37,221 bases of DNA from contig JAEXFV010000148.1 in NCBI GenBank assembly GCA_023451115.1, forward strand, positions 1 to 37,221. Direction: 5' to 3'. The DNA is from Bacillota bacterium (GTDB lineage: Bacteria > Bacillota > Clostridia > Christensenellales > CAG-138). The notes beneath the pieces were generated by a model that saw only the letters and a list, made by a program, of their open reading frames with translations, did not search any database and was not told the origin of the DNA. Each line of letters starts with the position of its first letter. The stretch's first letter is position 1. Made by a program: the position numbers and the translations under genes. Shown here piece after piece: positions 23,337 through 30,302 of the stretch.

Positions 23337-25310
23337 ATGCGCGTATCAAAAACGCTTTGTATTGTTTTAGGAGTTCTTTTTTGCCTGACAGCCTTTGGTT
23401 GCGGCGCAAAAAGCGATCCGGCGTATGCTTTGCCTGCTGGCTTTTCTTCTTATGGCACACTGGTGTCCGGGGGAAAGGATACCGGCGATGTAAATGCCAA
23501 GTCTCTTACTGTTTCCACGCAATATAATCAGGAAAAAAGCGTGGAAGAAACCGTGCTTACCTTCCAATTTGTCACAGGCAGCCGTATTTCTGGAGGTACT
23601 GAAGAACTGGAAGGATGCGGTGTTCCGGCTTATACAATTTATACCCTGGATCACCCCAGCCGCCTAGTTGTTGAATTTCAGCTGTTAGCTCATTGGGACT
23701 ATTCCCATGGTTTGGAAGTATCCAACAGCTTGATTCAGGGCTGCTTTCAGCACAGTGTGGCAGACGATCCCCGGGTGAGCGTTGTGTTCCAATTGTGCAA
23801 TCCTGTGTTTTTTTCCGCGGATGAAAAGGGCGATACTTTATCCATCCGCCTGCTCCCACAACAAGAGGAAGAAGAGCCTGTGGAGCGGTATTATGTTACT
23901 GTCAATGCCTATTCCGCTTATTGTGAGGGTTCCCTTTCCCGAGATTTTGGCCTTGCGCCAACGCTGGCCAGCGATGGGCAAAATATTCTGCTGATTTCTT
24001 CCCCTTTTGAAACCCAGGAAGATGCCCAGGAATATATGATGAACGGGCAACTCCAATTTCCCCAGATCCCTGTGGAGCAATGGCAGACCATGCCGTTATC
24101 CGATGGCTCACTCCCAGAATATCGCTTGGATCTGGAGCATATTCAGGCATATCAAACCCCTGCAATTCGATATGGAGGAGTAGAAACCGTGCTTCCCGTT
24201 ATGGTCCCTAACGGCCTGTATCTGTGTCAAGAGCCTGGCGGCGGATTTTTATACACCCAGGAGCTGGCTGCCGGGGAAAGCGGGGATACTTATCAACAAT
24301 TGTGGATCATGGACGCTTCCGGAACGTCCCGTTTGTTAACCCCCTTTGAATTTGCCGCGGTTGAACAGGCGCAGTTTTCTCCGGATGGGCGCAAGCTGGC
24401 CATTTTAGAGCGTGCTTCGGGCAACAGCCATTTATATGTGTTCGATACGGATACGTATGAACTGCTCAATGATCTTTCGGAAATGGGTTTTGGCAATAAT
24501 ACCAGCAAATTCATCTGGAACAGTATGGGCAATATCATTTACGCCATTACGGGCACTTCGGGTATGCAGTTACATCAATTCGATTATTCCATTCCGGATG
24601 AAACCCGCCGGCATACCATTGTGGATAAAAACAGCGTAGATGAAGGCGGGCTGGGTTTCTATGACGGAGAGTTGTATTTTTGCAACTCCACCATGGAAGA
24701 AGGCGCCCGTATCTTCCGCATCAAACCGGAAGGCGGAATTCGCAAACCCTTTGCCGATGGCAGCGCCTTTGCAATTTCAGCTGACGCCCGGTATATGGCT
24801 ATCCTCTCTTCCAGTGAAACAGGAGGCGACTCTCAATCTGGGCAAAGTTTAACCGTTTATAACCTGCCCACTGGAGAAACCAGCCTGGTTACCTCAGATT
24901 TCTTCCCCTACGACATCCTGTGGTCTGAGGATTGTAAAACTTTGTATTATATAGAAAGCCGCATTTCCGGCGGACAGACGGAAGACGAAACCAGTTCTGA
25001 ACAGGACAACGATGGCGAAGCTTCCCCGGAGCAAGCGGATAACACAGATACCGTCTCTTCCCAGCCTGCCGATCCCTATCCCTATACGCTGTGGGCCTAT
25101 GATGTTGCCACTGCTACCAGCACGCAGTTGCTGGATTTGTGCGCACCGGATGTGTTCACCTCTTCCGCAAGCGGCACGCTTTATTTAAACCGCTATGATG
25201 TGGATGAGGCGGGTTTGGGGCTGCGCGCCTGTTACCAGTTGGATTTAAACGCCCTGTTTACGGCACAGCCCGCAGAGGCGGAAGAGGCGCAGGCCACGCC
25301 ACTAGCATAG
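23337..25310 (+). CDS. Lipoprotein with an AMIN-like domain and a TolB-like beta-propeller
   Basis: A 657-residue exported protein. The start is ATG 23337 with GGAGGT upstream; a GTG at 23325 overlaps that site. The signal peptide (MRVSKTLCIVLGVLFCLTAF) ends at lipobox AFGC, Cys22, so it is probably lipid-anchored outside the membrane. Residues 60-175 have alternating strands like an AMIN domain (RLVVEFQLLAHWDY, RVSVVFQLCNPVFF). A central region with YVTVNAYSAYCEGSLSRDFG resembles a SPOR-type fold weakly. The second half has propeller-type repeats such as AQFSPDGRKLAILERASGNS. A low-complexity acidic insert (EDETSSEQDNDGEASPEQAD) occurs near residue 555. Cell-envelope binding is likely; the function is unknown. 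It is a single gene between the ctsR promoter and surE. Confidence 0.8.
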   Translation: MRVSKTLCIVLGVLFCLTAFGCGAKSDPAYALPAGFSSYGTLVSGGKDTGDVNAKSLTVSTQYNQEKSVEETVLTFQFVTGSRISGGTEELEGCGVPAYTIYTLDHPSRLVVEFQLLAHWDYSHGLEVSNSLIQGCFQHSVADDPRVSVVFQLCNPVFFSADEKGDTLSIRLLPQQEEEEPVERYYVTVNAYSAYCEGSLSRDFGLAPTLASDGQNILLISSPFETQEDAQEYMMNGQLQFPQIPVEQWQTMPLSDGSLPEYRLDLEHIQAYQTPAIRYGGVETVLPVMVPNGLYLCQEPGGGFLYTQELAAGESGDTYQQLWIMDASGTSRLLTPFEFAAVEQAQFSPDGRKLAILERASGNSHLYVFDTDTYELLNDLSEMGFGNNTSKFIWNSMGNIIYAITGTSGMQLHQFDYSIPDETRRHTIVDKNSVDEGGLGFYDGELYFCNSTMEEGARIFRIKPEGGIRKPFADGSAFAISADARYMAILSSSETGGDSQSGQSLTVYNLPTGETSLVTSDFFPYDILWSEDCKTLYYIESRISGGQTEDETSSEQDNDGEASPEQADNTDTVSSQPADPYPYTLWAYDVATATSTQLLDLCAPDVFTSSASGTLYLNRYDVDEAGLGLRACYQLDLNALFTAQPAEAEEAQATPLA

Positions 25311-25332
25311 CGCTCTTTTCCATTCAATTCAG

Positions 25333-25358
25333 CAGGCCTCATTATGGGGCCTGTTTTT
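25333..25358 (+). terminator. Terminator of the propeller lipoprotein gene
   Basis: CAGGCC (25333-25338), loop TCATTATGG, GGCCTG (25348-25353), followed by TTTTTA. Short stem with a good U tract, 23 bp after the stop. Confidence 0.75.
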
Positions 25359-25396
25359 ATGTTGCAAGATTAATTTGCAGGTATTTCATCATTTTA

Positions 25397-25425
25397 TTGA
25401 AACCCATGCATGTTGCTGTTATAAT
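25397..25425 (+). promoter_or_regulatory. Sigma-A promoter of the surE-to-rpsA gene run
   Basis: TTGAAA (25397-25402), 17-bp spacer, perfect TATAAT (25420-25425), 65 bp before the surE ATG. Confidence 0.85.
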
Positions 25426-25489
25426 AGATGCAATTCGTTTCGAAACGCCAAGGGCAAAAAGGTCGTTAAGCGTGGAAAAAGGAGGGCAA

Positions 25490-26257
25490 ATGAACCTATT
25501 ATTAAGCAATGATGATGGCATCTACTCCGCCGGCATTCATGCACTGGCAATGGAGTTAAAAGAGGAACATCAGCTCTATATTGTGGCTCCCAGTATGCAA
25601 ATGAGCGGCGCGGGCCATTCTTTTACTTGCTCTCGCCCCCTGCGGGTGCGGGAGGTAACCCTTCCTGGCCTGGAAGGCATACCCGCTTTTTCCGTAGACG
25701 GCACTCCGGTAGACTGTGTAAAAATGGGGTCCCACAACCTGGGCTTTTCTGTAGATATGGTAGTCTCAGGCATCAACCATGGAAAAAACCTTGGCACAGA
25801 CGTGCTCTATTCCGGCACAGTAGGCGCCGCTATGGAGGGCGCCTTGCTGGGAAAACCCGCTATTGCCGTAAGCAACTATAGCATGTCTTCCCAAGATTTT
25901 TCTGCCGCCGCCAGGGCGGCCCGCTGGGCGGTCTCTTATTTGGCGCGTTCTCCCCTCCCCTGCGGCACGGTATTGAATATCAATGCGCCGGATTGCCCTG
26001 CGGACCAAGTGCAGGGGGTAAAACTGGCGCCTCTATGCGTGCAACAGTACGAGGATACTTATGCAGAGTTTAAAGCGCCCCGTAACGCCCGCTATTTCTT
26101 CCTGCCAGACGTCAATTATACCCAATTTAGCGATGACGGCCCTGATAACGACGAAAGCTGGGTGCGCAAGGGGTATGTCTCTTTGACACAATTGCTCTTT
26201 GATATGACCGACTATCGACTTTTAGAAAGTATGGATATTTCCGCTTTTTCCCGATAA
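25490..26257 (+). CDS. surE: 5'/3'-nucleotidase SurE
   Basis: A 255-residue metal-dependent nucleotidase that removes phosphate from nucleoside monophosphates. The start is ATG 25490 (MNLLLSNDDGIYSAGIHALA) with GGAGGG upstream; in-frame codons back to 25397 overlap the promoter. Metal-binding Asp8 and Asp9 sit in SNDDG. Further signatures are VVAPSMQMSGAGHSFTCSRP (as IVAPSMQMSGAGHS here), FSVDGTPVDCVKMG near residue 72, and VVSGINHGKNLGTDVLYSGT near 92-111. The length is normal. It is the first gene of a long co-directional run with an RpiR regulator next. Confidence 0.94.
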   Translation: MNLLLSNDDGIYSAGIHALAMELKEEHQLYIVAPSMQMSGAGHSFTCSRPLRVREVTLPGLEGIPAFSVDGTPVDCVKMGSHNLGFSVDMVVSGINHGKNLGTDVLYSGTVGAAMEGALLGKPAIAVSNYSMSSQDFSAAARAARWAVSYLARSPLPCGTVLNINAPDCPADQVQGVKLAPLCVQQYEDTYAEFKAPRNARYFFLPDVNYTQFSDDGPDNDESWVRKGYVSLTQLLFDMTDYRLLESMDISAFSR

Positions 26258-26291
26258 TTCGGAAAAGCCTGATTTGGAAAGGAGCTCTCCA

Positions 26292-27170
26292 GTGGAACAG
26301 AACGATCTGCTGACGAAACTAAAGCAACAATATCCCCGTTTGAGCAAAGGTCAAAAACAAATCGCAGCTTATATTCTGGAAAATTACGATAGGGCTGCGT
26401 TTATCACAGCCTCAAAAATGGGACGCATGGTAGGAGTGAGCGAGTCAACTGTGGTTCGCTTTGCTTATGCCATGGGATATGACGGTTATCCCGAGCTGCA
26501 GCGCTCCCTGCAGGAACTGATCCGCACCAAGCTAACAGCCATGCAGCGTATCCAGCTCACCTCGGATTTAGAGCCGGACGATGTGCTGCGCACTGTGCTC
26601 AAAGCGGACATGAATAACATCCGTGCCACTGTTGATACCATCGACAACGATGTATTCCGGGAAGCTACGGAAGCGATTTTGAACGCCCGGCGGGTATACG
26701 TCATCGGCATGCGCAGCGCCATGCCTCTGGCCCAATTTTTGTCCTATTATTTAAATTATACCTGTGAAAATGTGATTACCATCAGCGGAGCCATGAGCGA
26801 TGCTTTTGAGGAAATGATTCGCATTGGCAAGGAAGACGTGTGCATTGCCATCAGCTTCCCCCGCTATTCTTCCCGCACGGTAGAAGCGCTGGAGTTTGCC
26901 AAAAAGCGTGGTACTACCACCATCGCCATCACAGACAGTATGGCCTCGCCTTTGGCGCCGCTGGCAGAATACGCCCTAACCGCCCGCAGCGATATGGCCT
27001 CTTTTGCAGACTCTTTGGTGGCGCCCCTTTCCCTGATCAACGCTATCATTGTGTCTACCGGCCTGGTCCGTAAGGAGGCGTTGATGGAGCATTTTTCGCA
27101 ATTGGAAAGCCTGTGGGGTACCCACAACGTTTATGTTACAAAGCCGGATGGAGGAAAAACTTCCAAATGA
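26292..27170 (+). CDS. RpiR/MurR-family transcriptional regulator
   Basis: A 292-residue regulator. The start is GTG 26292 with AAAGGAG 7 bp upstream; the TTG at 26274 overlaps that site. The N-terminal HTH_6 domain (about 1-80) includes LSKGQKQIAAYILENYDRAA and MGRMVGVSESTVVRFAYAMG. The C-terminal SIS domain (about 120-250) includes RRVYVIGMRSAMPLAQFLSY and CIAISFPRYSSRTVEALEFA, which bind a phosphosugar or amino sugar. Such proteins usually control sugar, amino-sugar or sialic-acid genes, but no such target adjoins it here. It overlaps the next gene by 4 bp (ATGA). Confidence 0.9.
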   Translation: MEQNDLLTKLKQQYPRLSKGQKQIAAYILENYDRAAFITASKMGRMVGVSESTVVRFAYAMGYDGYPELQRSLQELIRTKLTAMQRIQLTSDLEPDDVLRTVLKADMNNIRATVDTIDNDVFREATEAILNARRVYVIGMRSAMPLAQFLSYYLNYTCENVITISGAMSDAFEEMIRIGKEDVCIAISFPRYSSRTVEALEFAKKRGTTTIAITDSMASPLAPLAEYALTARSDMASFADSLVAPLSLINAIIVSTGLVRKEALMEHFSQLESLWGTHNVYVTKPDGGKTSK

Positions 27171-27781
27171 GATTAATATTGACCCGCCATGGACAAACGC
27201 AGTGGAATCACCAGCACCGCACCCAAGGCCGCACGGATGTCCCTCTGGATAAAACCGGTCAGGCACAAGCGGCAGCCTTTGCCCGCAGAATAGAGGGCGT
27301 TCATCTGGATGCAGTGTATTCCAGCCCTCTTTCCCGCGCTTATGATACAGCTTTTCCCGCCGCCCAGGCTGCCGGCCTTCGGGTTATCCCAGACGACCGG
27401 TTGGTGGAACGGGAATTTGGCGATTGGGAGGGCGTCGCTTTCGGCGATTTGGAGAAGCAATTTCCTGGAATTTGGAAAGAATGGCTGGTCAATCCGTATG
27501 CTGCTCAACCGCCCCGGGCAGAATCAATGGAGGCGGTAAAGGATCGCTGTGCGGACTTTTTAGAATACCTGTTTTCCCGTTACCGTTCGGAGGAGACTGT
27601 ATTGGTGGTTTGCCATTCCATTCCCGCCCGATTTTTAATTGCTTTGCTGCTGCAGCTTCCGCTAACAAACCTGCATAGCATTCGCCTGGAAAATGCAAGC
27701 TATACGGAATTTTTCTGTACGGAGCAATGCAATGCCCTGGTTACCTATAACGATACCTGCCATTTGAAAGGGATTTCATGA
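27167..27781 (+). CDS. Histidine phosphatase family protein (phosphoglycerate mutase-like)
   Basis: A 204-residue member of the RHG superfamily. The start is ATG 27167 (MRLILTRHGQTQWNHQHRTQ), overlapping the RpiR stop; GGAGG lies 11 bp upstream. The catalytic His is in TRHGQT. The proton-donor Glu is in REFGDWEG near residue 82, and the second His is in LVVCHSIPARF near 146. The family dephosphorylates small phosphoesters (for example CobC alpha-ribazole phosphatase, or phosphoglycerate mutase-like enzymes). There are no cobalamin genes nearby, so the substrate is open. It overlaps the following flavoprotein gene by 4 bp. Confidence 0.9.
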   Translation: MRLILTRHGQTQWNHQHRTQGRTDVPLDKTGQAQAAAFARRIEGVHLDAVYSSPLSRAYDTAFPAAQAAGLRVIPDDRLVEREFGDWEGVAFGDLEKQFPGIWKEWLVNPYAAQPPRAESMEAVKDRCADFLEYLFSRYRSEETVLVVCHSIPARFLIALLLQLPLTNLHSIRLENASYTEFFCTEQCNALVTYNDTCHLKGIS

Positions 27782-28995
27782 GAGTATTGGTGATTGGCGG
27801 AGGCCCTGCAGGGATGCTGGCAGCGGCAACAGCCGCCCAGAACGGGCATCAGGTTACTTTGCTGGAGCAAAATGAAAAGCTGGGGAAAAAGCTTTTTATC
27901 ACCGGAAAGGGCCGGTGCAACATCACCAACGACTGCGACCGGGACGCCTTTTTTTCTAATATCCCGCGCAATCCAAAGTTTCTTTATAGCGCATATGCCG
28001 CCTTTGGCCCCCAGGATACCATGACCTTGCTGGAGCGATTGGGTGTGCCGCTAAAGGTGGAGCGTGGAAATCGCGTGTTCCCCCAATCCGACAAATCCAG
28101 CGATATTATACGGGCGCTTTCCCAGTATGTATCCCGCTGCGGCTGTGCAGTGTCATTGAACACCACAGTCGCACATATTCAGGCCCAAGAGGGGTATATC
28201 TGCGGCGTAATGTTGAAAAACCAGAAGTTACTCCCGGCAGACGCTGTCATTTTATGCACAGGCGGCGCCAGTTACCCTTCTACCGGCTCCCGCGGAGATG
28301 GTTTTACTTTTGCCCGGGAATTGGGCCATGCTGTTCTCCCCCCTCATCCCGCCCTCGTCCCTCTGGAAACGGTGGAGGCCTGGCCGGCTCAGTTATCGGG
28401 CTTAACATTAAAGAATGTAGTATTGTCAGCCCGCCAGAACGGAAAAATTGTGTATCAGGAAATGGGGGAAATGCTTTTTACCCACTTTGGCGTTACAGGG
28501 CCGCTGGTTCTTTCCGCCAGCTCCCGCATTGCAGACGCGCCTGAAGGTACATCCCTCTCCATTGATTTAAAACCTGCTCTGAGCATGGAACAGTTGGATA
28601 AGCGCCTGTTGCGGGATTTGGAGGCAGGGCGGCAAAAAACTCTGCGCAACGCCTTTTCAGGGCTGCTCCCCCAGCGGCTGCTGCCGGAAGTTTTATATCA
28701 AGCCGGTTTGGACGGCGATAACACAGCCAGCACGTTTTCCCGGGAGCAAAGGCAATCCCTTTGCATAGCCTTAAAGGGAGTAACCCTTACTGTAAAAAGA
28801 GCGCGGCCTCTTTCGGAAGCCATCATTACCAGGGGCGGCATTCAAGTAAAAGAAATAAAGCCCAGCACGTTGGAATCAAAGCTGGTAAAGGGGCTATACT
28901 TTGCGGGAGAAGTCTTGGACGTGGACGGCTATACTGGCGGTTTTAATTTACAAATCGCCTTGTCCACCGGTGTGTTGGCCGGCCAGTTAAAATGA
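27778..28995 (+). CDS. HI0933/YhiN-family FAD-dependent oxidoreductase
   Basis: A 405-residue flavoprotein. The N-terminal dinucleotide-binding motif is VLVIGGGPAGMLAAATAAQN, followed by LLEQNEKLGKKLFITGKGRC (the K-x-x-x-G-x-G-R-C-N signature continues with NITND). A second signature LCTGGASYPSTGSRGDGFTF lies near residue 160. The C-terminal AGEVLDVDGYTGGFNLQIAL segment returns to the FAD. This is the HI0933-like group (also annotated as BaiN or YhiN); the real substrate is generally unknown. The length fits. It overlaps the histidine phosphatase gene and precedes cmk by 29 bp, a common order in Clostridia. Confidence 0.92.
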   Translation: MRVLVIGGGPAGMLAAATAAQNGHQVTLLEQNEKLGKKLFITGKGRCNITNDCDRDAFFSNIPRNPKFLYSAYAAFGPQDTMTLLERLGVPLKVERGNRVFPQSDKSSDIIRALSQYVSRCGCAVSLNTTVAHIQAQEGYICGVMLKNQKLLPADAVILCTGGASYPSTGSRGDGFTFARELGHAVLPPHPALVPLETVEAWPAQLSGLTLKNVVLSARQNGKIVYQEMGEMLFTHFGVTGPLVLSASSRIADAPEGTSLSIDLKPALSMEQLDKRLLRDLEAGRQKTLRNAFSGLLPQRLLPEVLYQAGLDGDNTASTFSREQRQSLCIALKGVTLTVKRARPLSEAIITRGGIQVKEIKPSTLESKLVKGLYFAGEVLDVDGYTGGFNLQIALSTGVLAGQLK

Positions 28996-29024
28996 CATCT
29001 TGGGCATCACGGAGGTAGGCAAAC

Positions 29025-29705
29025 ATGCAACAAGCTCATTTTCAAATTGCAATTGACGGACCTGCAGGCGCGGGGAAAAGCACCATTGCCAAAGCGGTGG
29101 CCCAAGCGCTGCATATCCTCTATCTGGATACTGGCGCCATGTATCGCGCTCTGGCTCTTTTTGCGCTGCAAAAAGGGGTGGATCCCAACGATGAAGCGGC
29201 GGTAAACGCCCTGCTGCCCTATGCCGATATTTCAGTGCGGTATGAAAATGACGTACAAAAAACATACCTCAATGGTGAAGACGTAAGCGGTCAGTTGCGC
29301 ACACCGCCTGTTAGCAAAGGGGCTTCGGACATCGCTGTACATCCGGCTGTGCGCCTAAAAATGGTAGAGCTGCAACAGCAGGTTGCCCGGGAAACTCCTG
29401 TGGTGATGGACGGACGGGACATTGGAACCTAAGTGCTCCCCCAAGCGCCATATAAATTCTTTGTTACTGCTTCCCCTCAAGCCAGGGCGCAGCGGCGTCT
29501 GTTGGAGCTAAAAGCAATGGGGGCTGATGCCTCGCTGGAAGAGCTTGTGGCTTCCATTATTGCCCGGGATCATACAGACAGTACCCGCGCCTTTGCCCCT
29601 CTCAAGCAGGCCTCCGACGCAATTTTGCTGGATACCACCCATTTGGATATTCAGCAATCCGTCCAGGCTGTGCTTGATGTCATCCAGCGTCCGCAAGGAG
29701 AATAA
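29025..29705 (+). pseudogene. cmk: Cytidylate kinase with an internal stop codon
   Basis: Cmk makes CDP/dCDP from CMP/dCMP. The full protein would be 226 residues, the normal length, but codon 136 is TAA (29430-29432); both sides are in the same frame. Before the stop are the P-loop IDGPAGAGKSTIAKA, YLDTGAMYRA and VVMDGRDIGT. After it are VLPQAPYKFFVTASPQARAQ, RDHTDSTRAFAPLKQASDAI and DTTHLD, all needed for activity. Relatives have Val, Asn or Tyr at the stop position, so a single base change from a Tyr codon (TAC/TAT) would explain it. The GTG right after the stop has no ribosome binding site. CAGGAGGTAGG-like GGAGG precedes ATG 29025. Sequencing error, strain mutation or readthrough are possible. 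Confidence 0.9.
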
Positions 29706-29708
29706 GCT

Positions 29709-30302
29709 ATGCTTTATATTTTTTTTCGCATTCTTCTCATCCCGCTGTTTTGGCTGGTTTATCGCCCTCAGATTACCGGTGCCCAGCATTTGCGCATCCA
29801 GGGGAAAGCGATTTTCGTGTGCAATCATATCTCCATGATGGATCCTATCATTGTGGCAATGATTTCGCCGAGGCTGGTGCATTTTATGGCAAAAGCTGAA
29901 CTGTTTAAAAACCCCATTGCCAATGTATTTTTTCGGGCATTTTTGGCTTTTCCCGTTAACCGCAAACAAGCGGATATGGCTTCTTTGAAAAACGCAATGC
30001 GGGTGTTGGACCAAGGCAAGGTATTCGGCATCTTTCCCGAAGGAAAACGTTCTGTAACGGATGACCTGGATGAGTTAGAAAAAGGAGCCGCTTTTCTGGC
30101 CTCCCGTTCCGGGGCGCCCATTGTCCCCATTTATATTCGCCCTGACAGTTACCGCAAATGGAAACTTCATATTGCTGTGGGGAAGCCTCTTTCTGTAAGC
30201 GATTTGGTGGCGACTACGCCAAAATCCAAACTGGTGGATGTGATGACCGACGAAATCAGCGATGCCATTCGTGCCTTGCGCACAGAGATGGGGTTGACAT
30301 GA
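29709..30302 (+). CDS. plsC: 1-acyl-sn-glycerol-3-phosphate acyltransferase
   Basis: A 197-residue membrane-associated acyltransferase that makes phosphatidic acid from lysophosphatidate. An N-terminal hydrophobic segment (MLYIFFRILLIPLFWLVYRP) anchors it. Catalytic motif I is CNHISMMDPI near residues 38-47 (HxxxxD). Motif III is FGIFPEGKRS near 109-118, and IVPIYIRPDSYR is motif IV. The length is typical of the short PlsC group. It starts 4 bp after the cmk stop, with AAGGAGAATAAG as the site, and overlaps ispH-rpsA by 4 bp. The cmk-plsC-ispH-rpsA order is well known in Clostridia. Confidence 0.93.
   Translation: MLYIFFRILLIPLFWLVYRPQITGAQHLRIQGKAIFVCNHISMMDPIIVAMISPRLVHFMAKAELFKNPIANVFFRAFLAFPVNRKQADMASLKNAMRVLDQGKVFGIFPEGKRSVTDDLDELEKGAAFLASRSGAPIVPIYIRPDSYRKWKLHIAVGKPLSVSDLVATTPKSKLVDVMTDEISDAIRALRTEMGLT

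Noticed and set aside
29430..29432. TAA as a reassigned sense codon
   Set aside because: rsmE, mtaB, the 48-residue gene and others end normally in TAA, so it is a stop in this genome.
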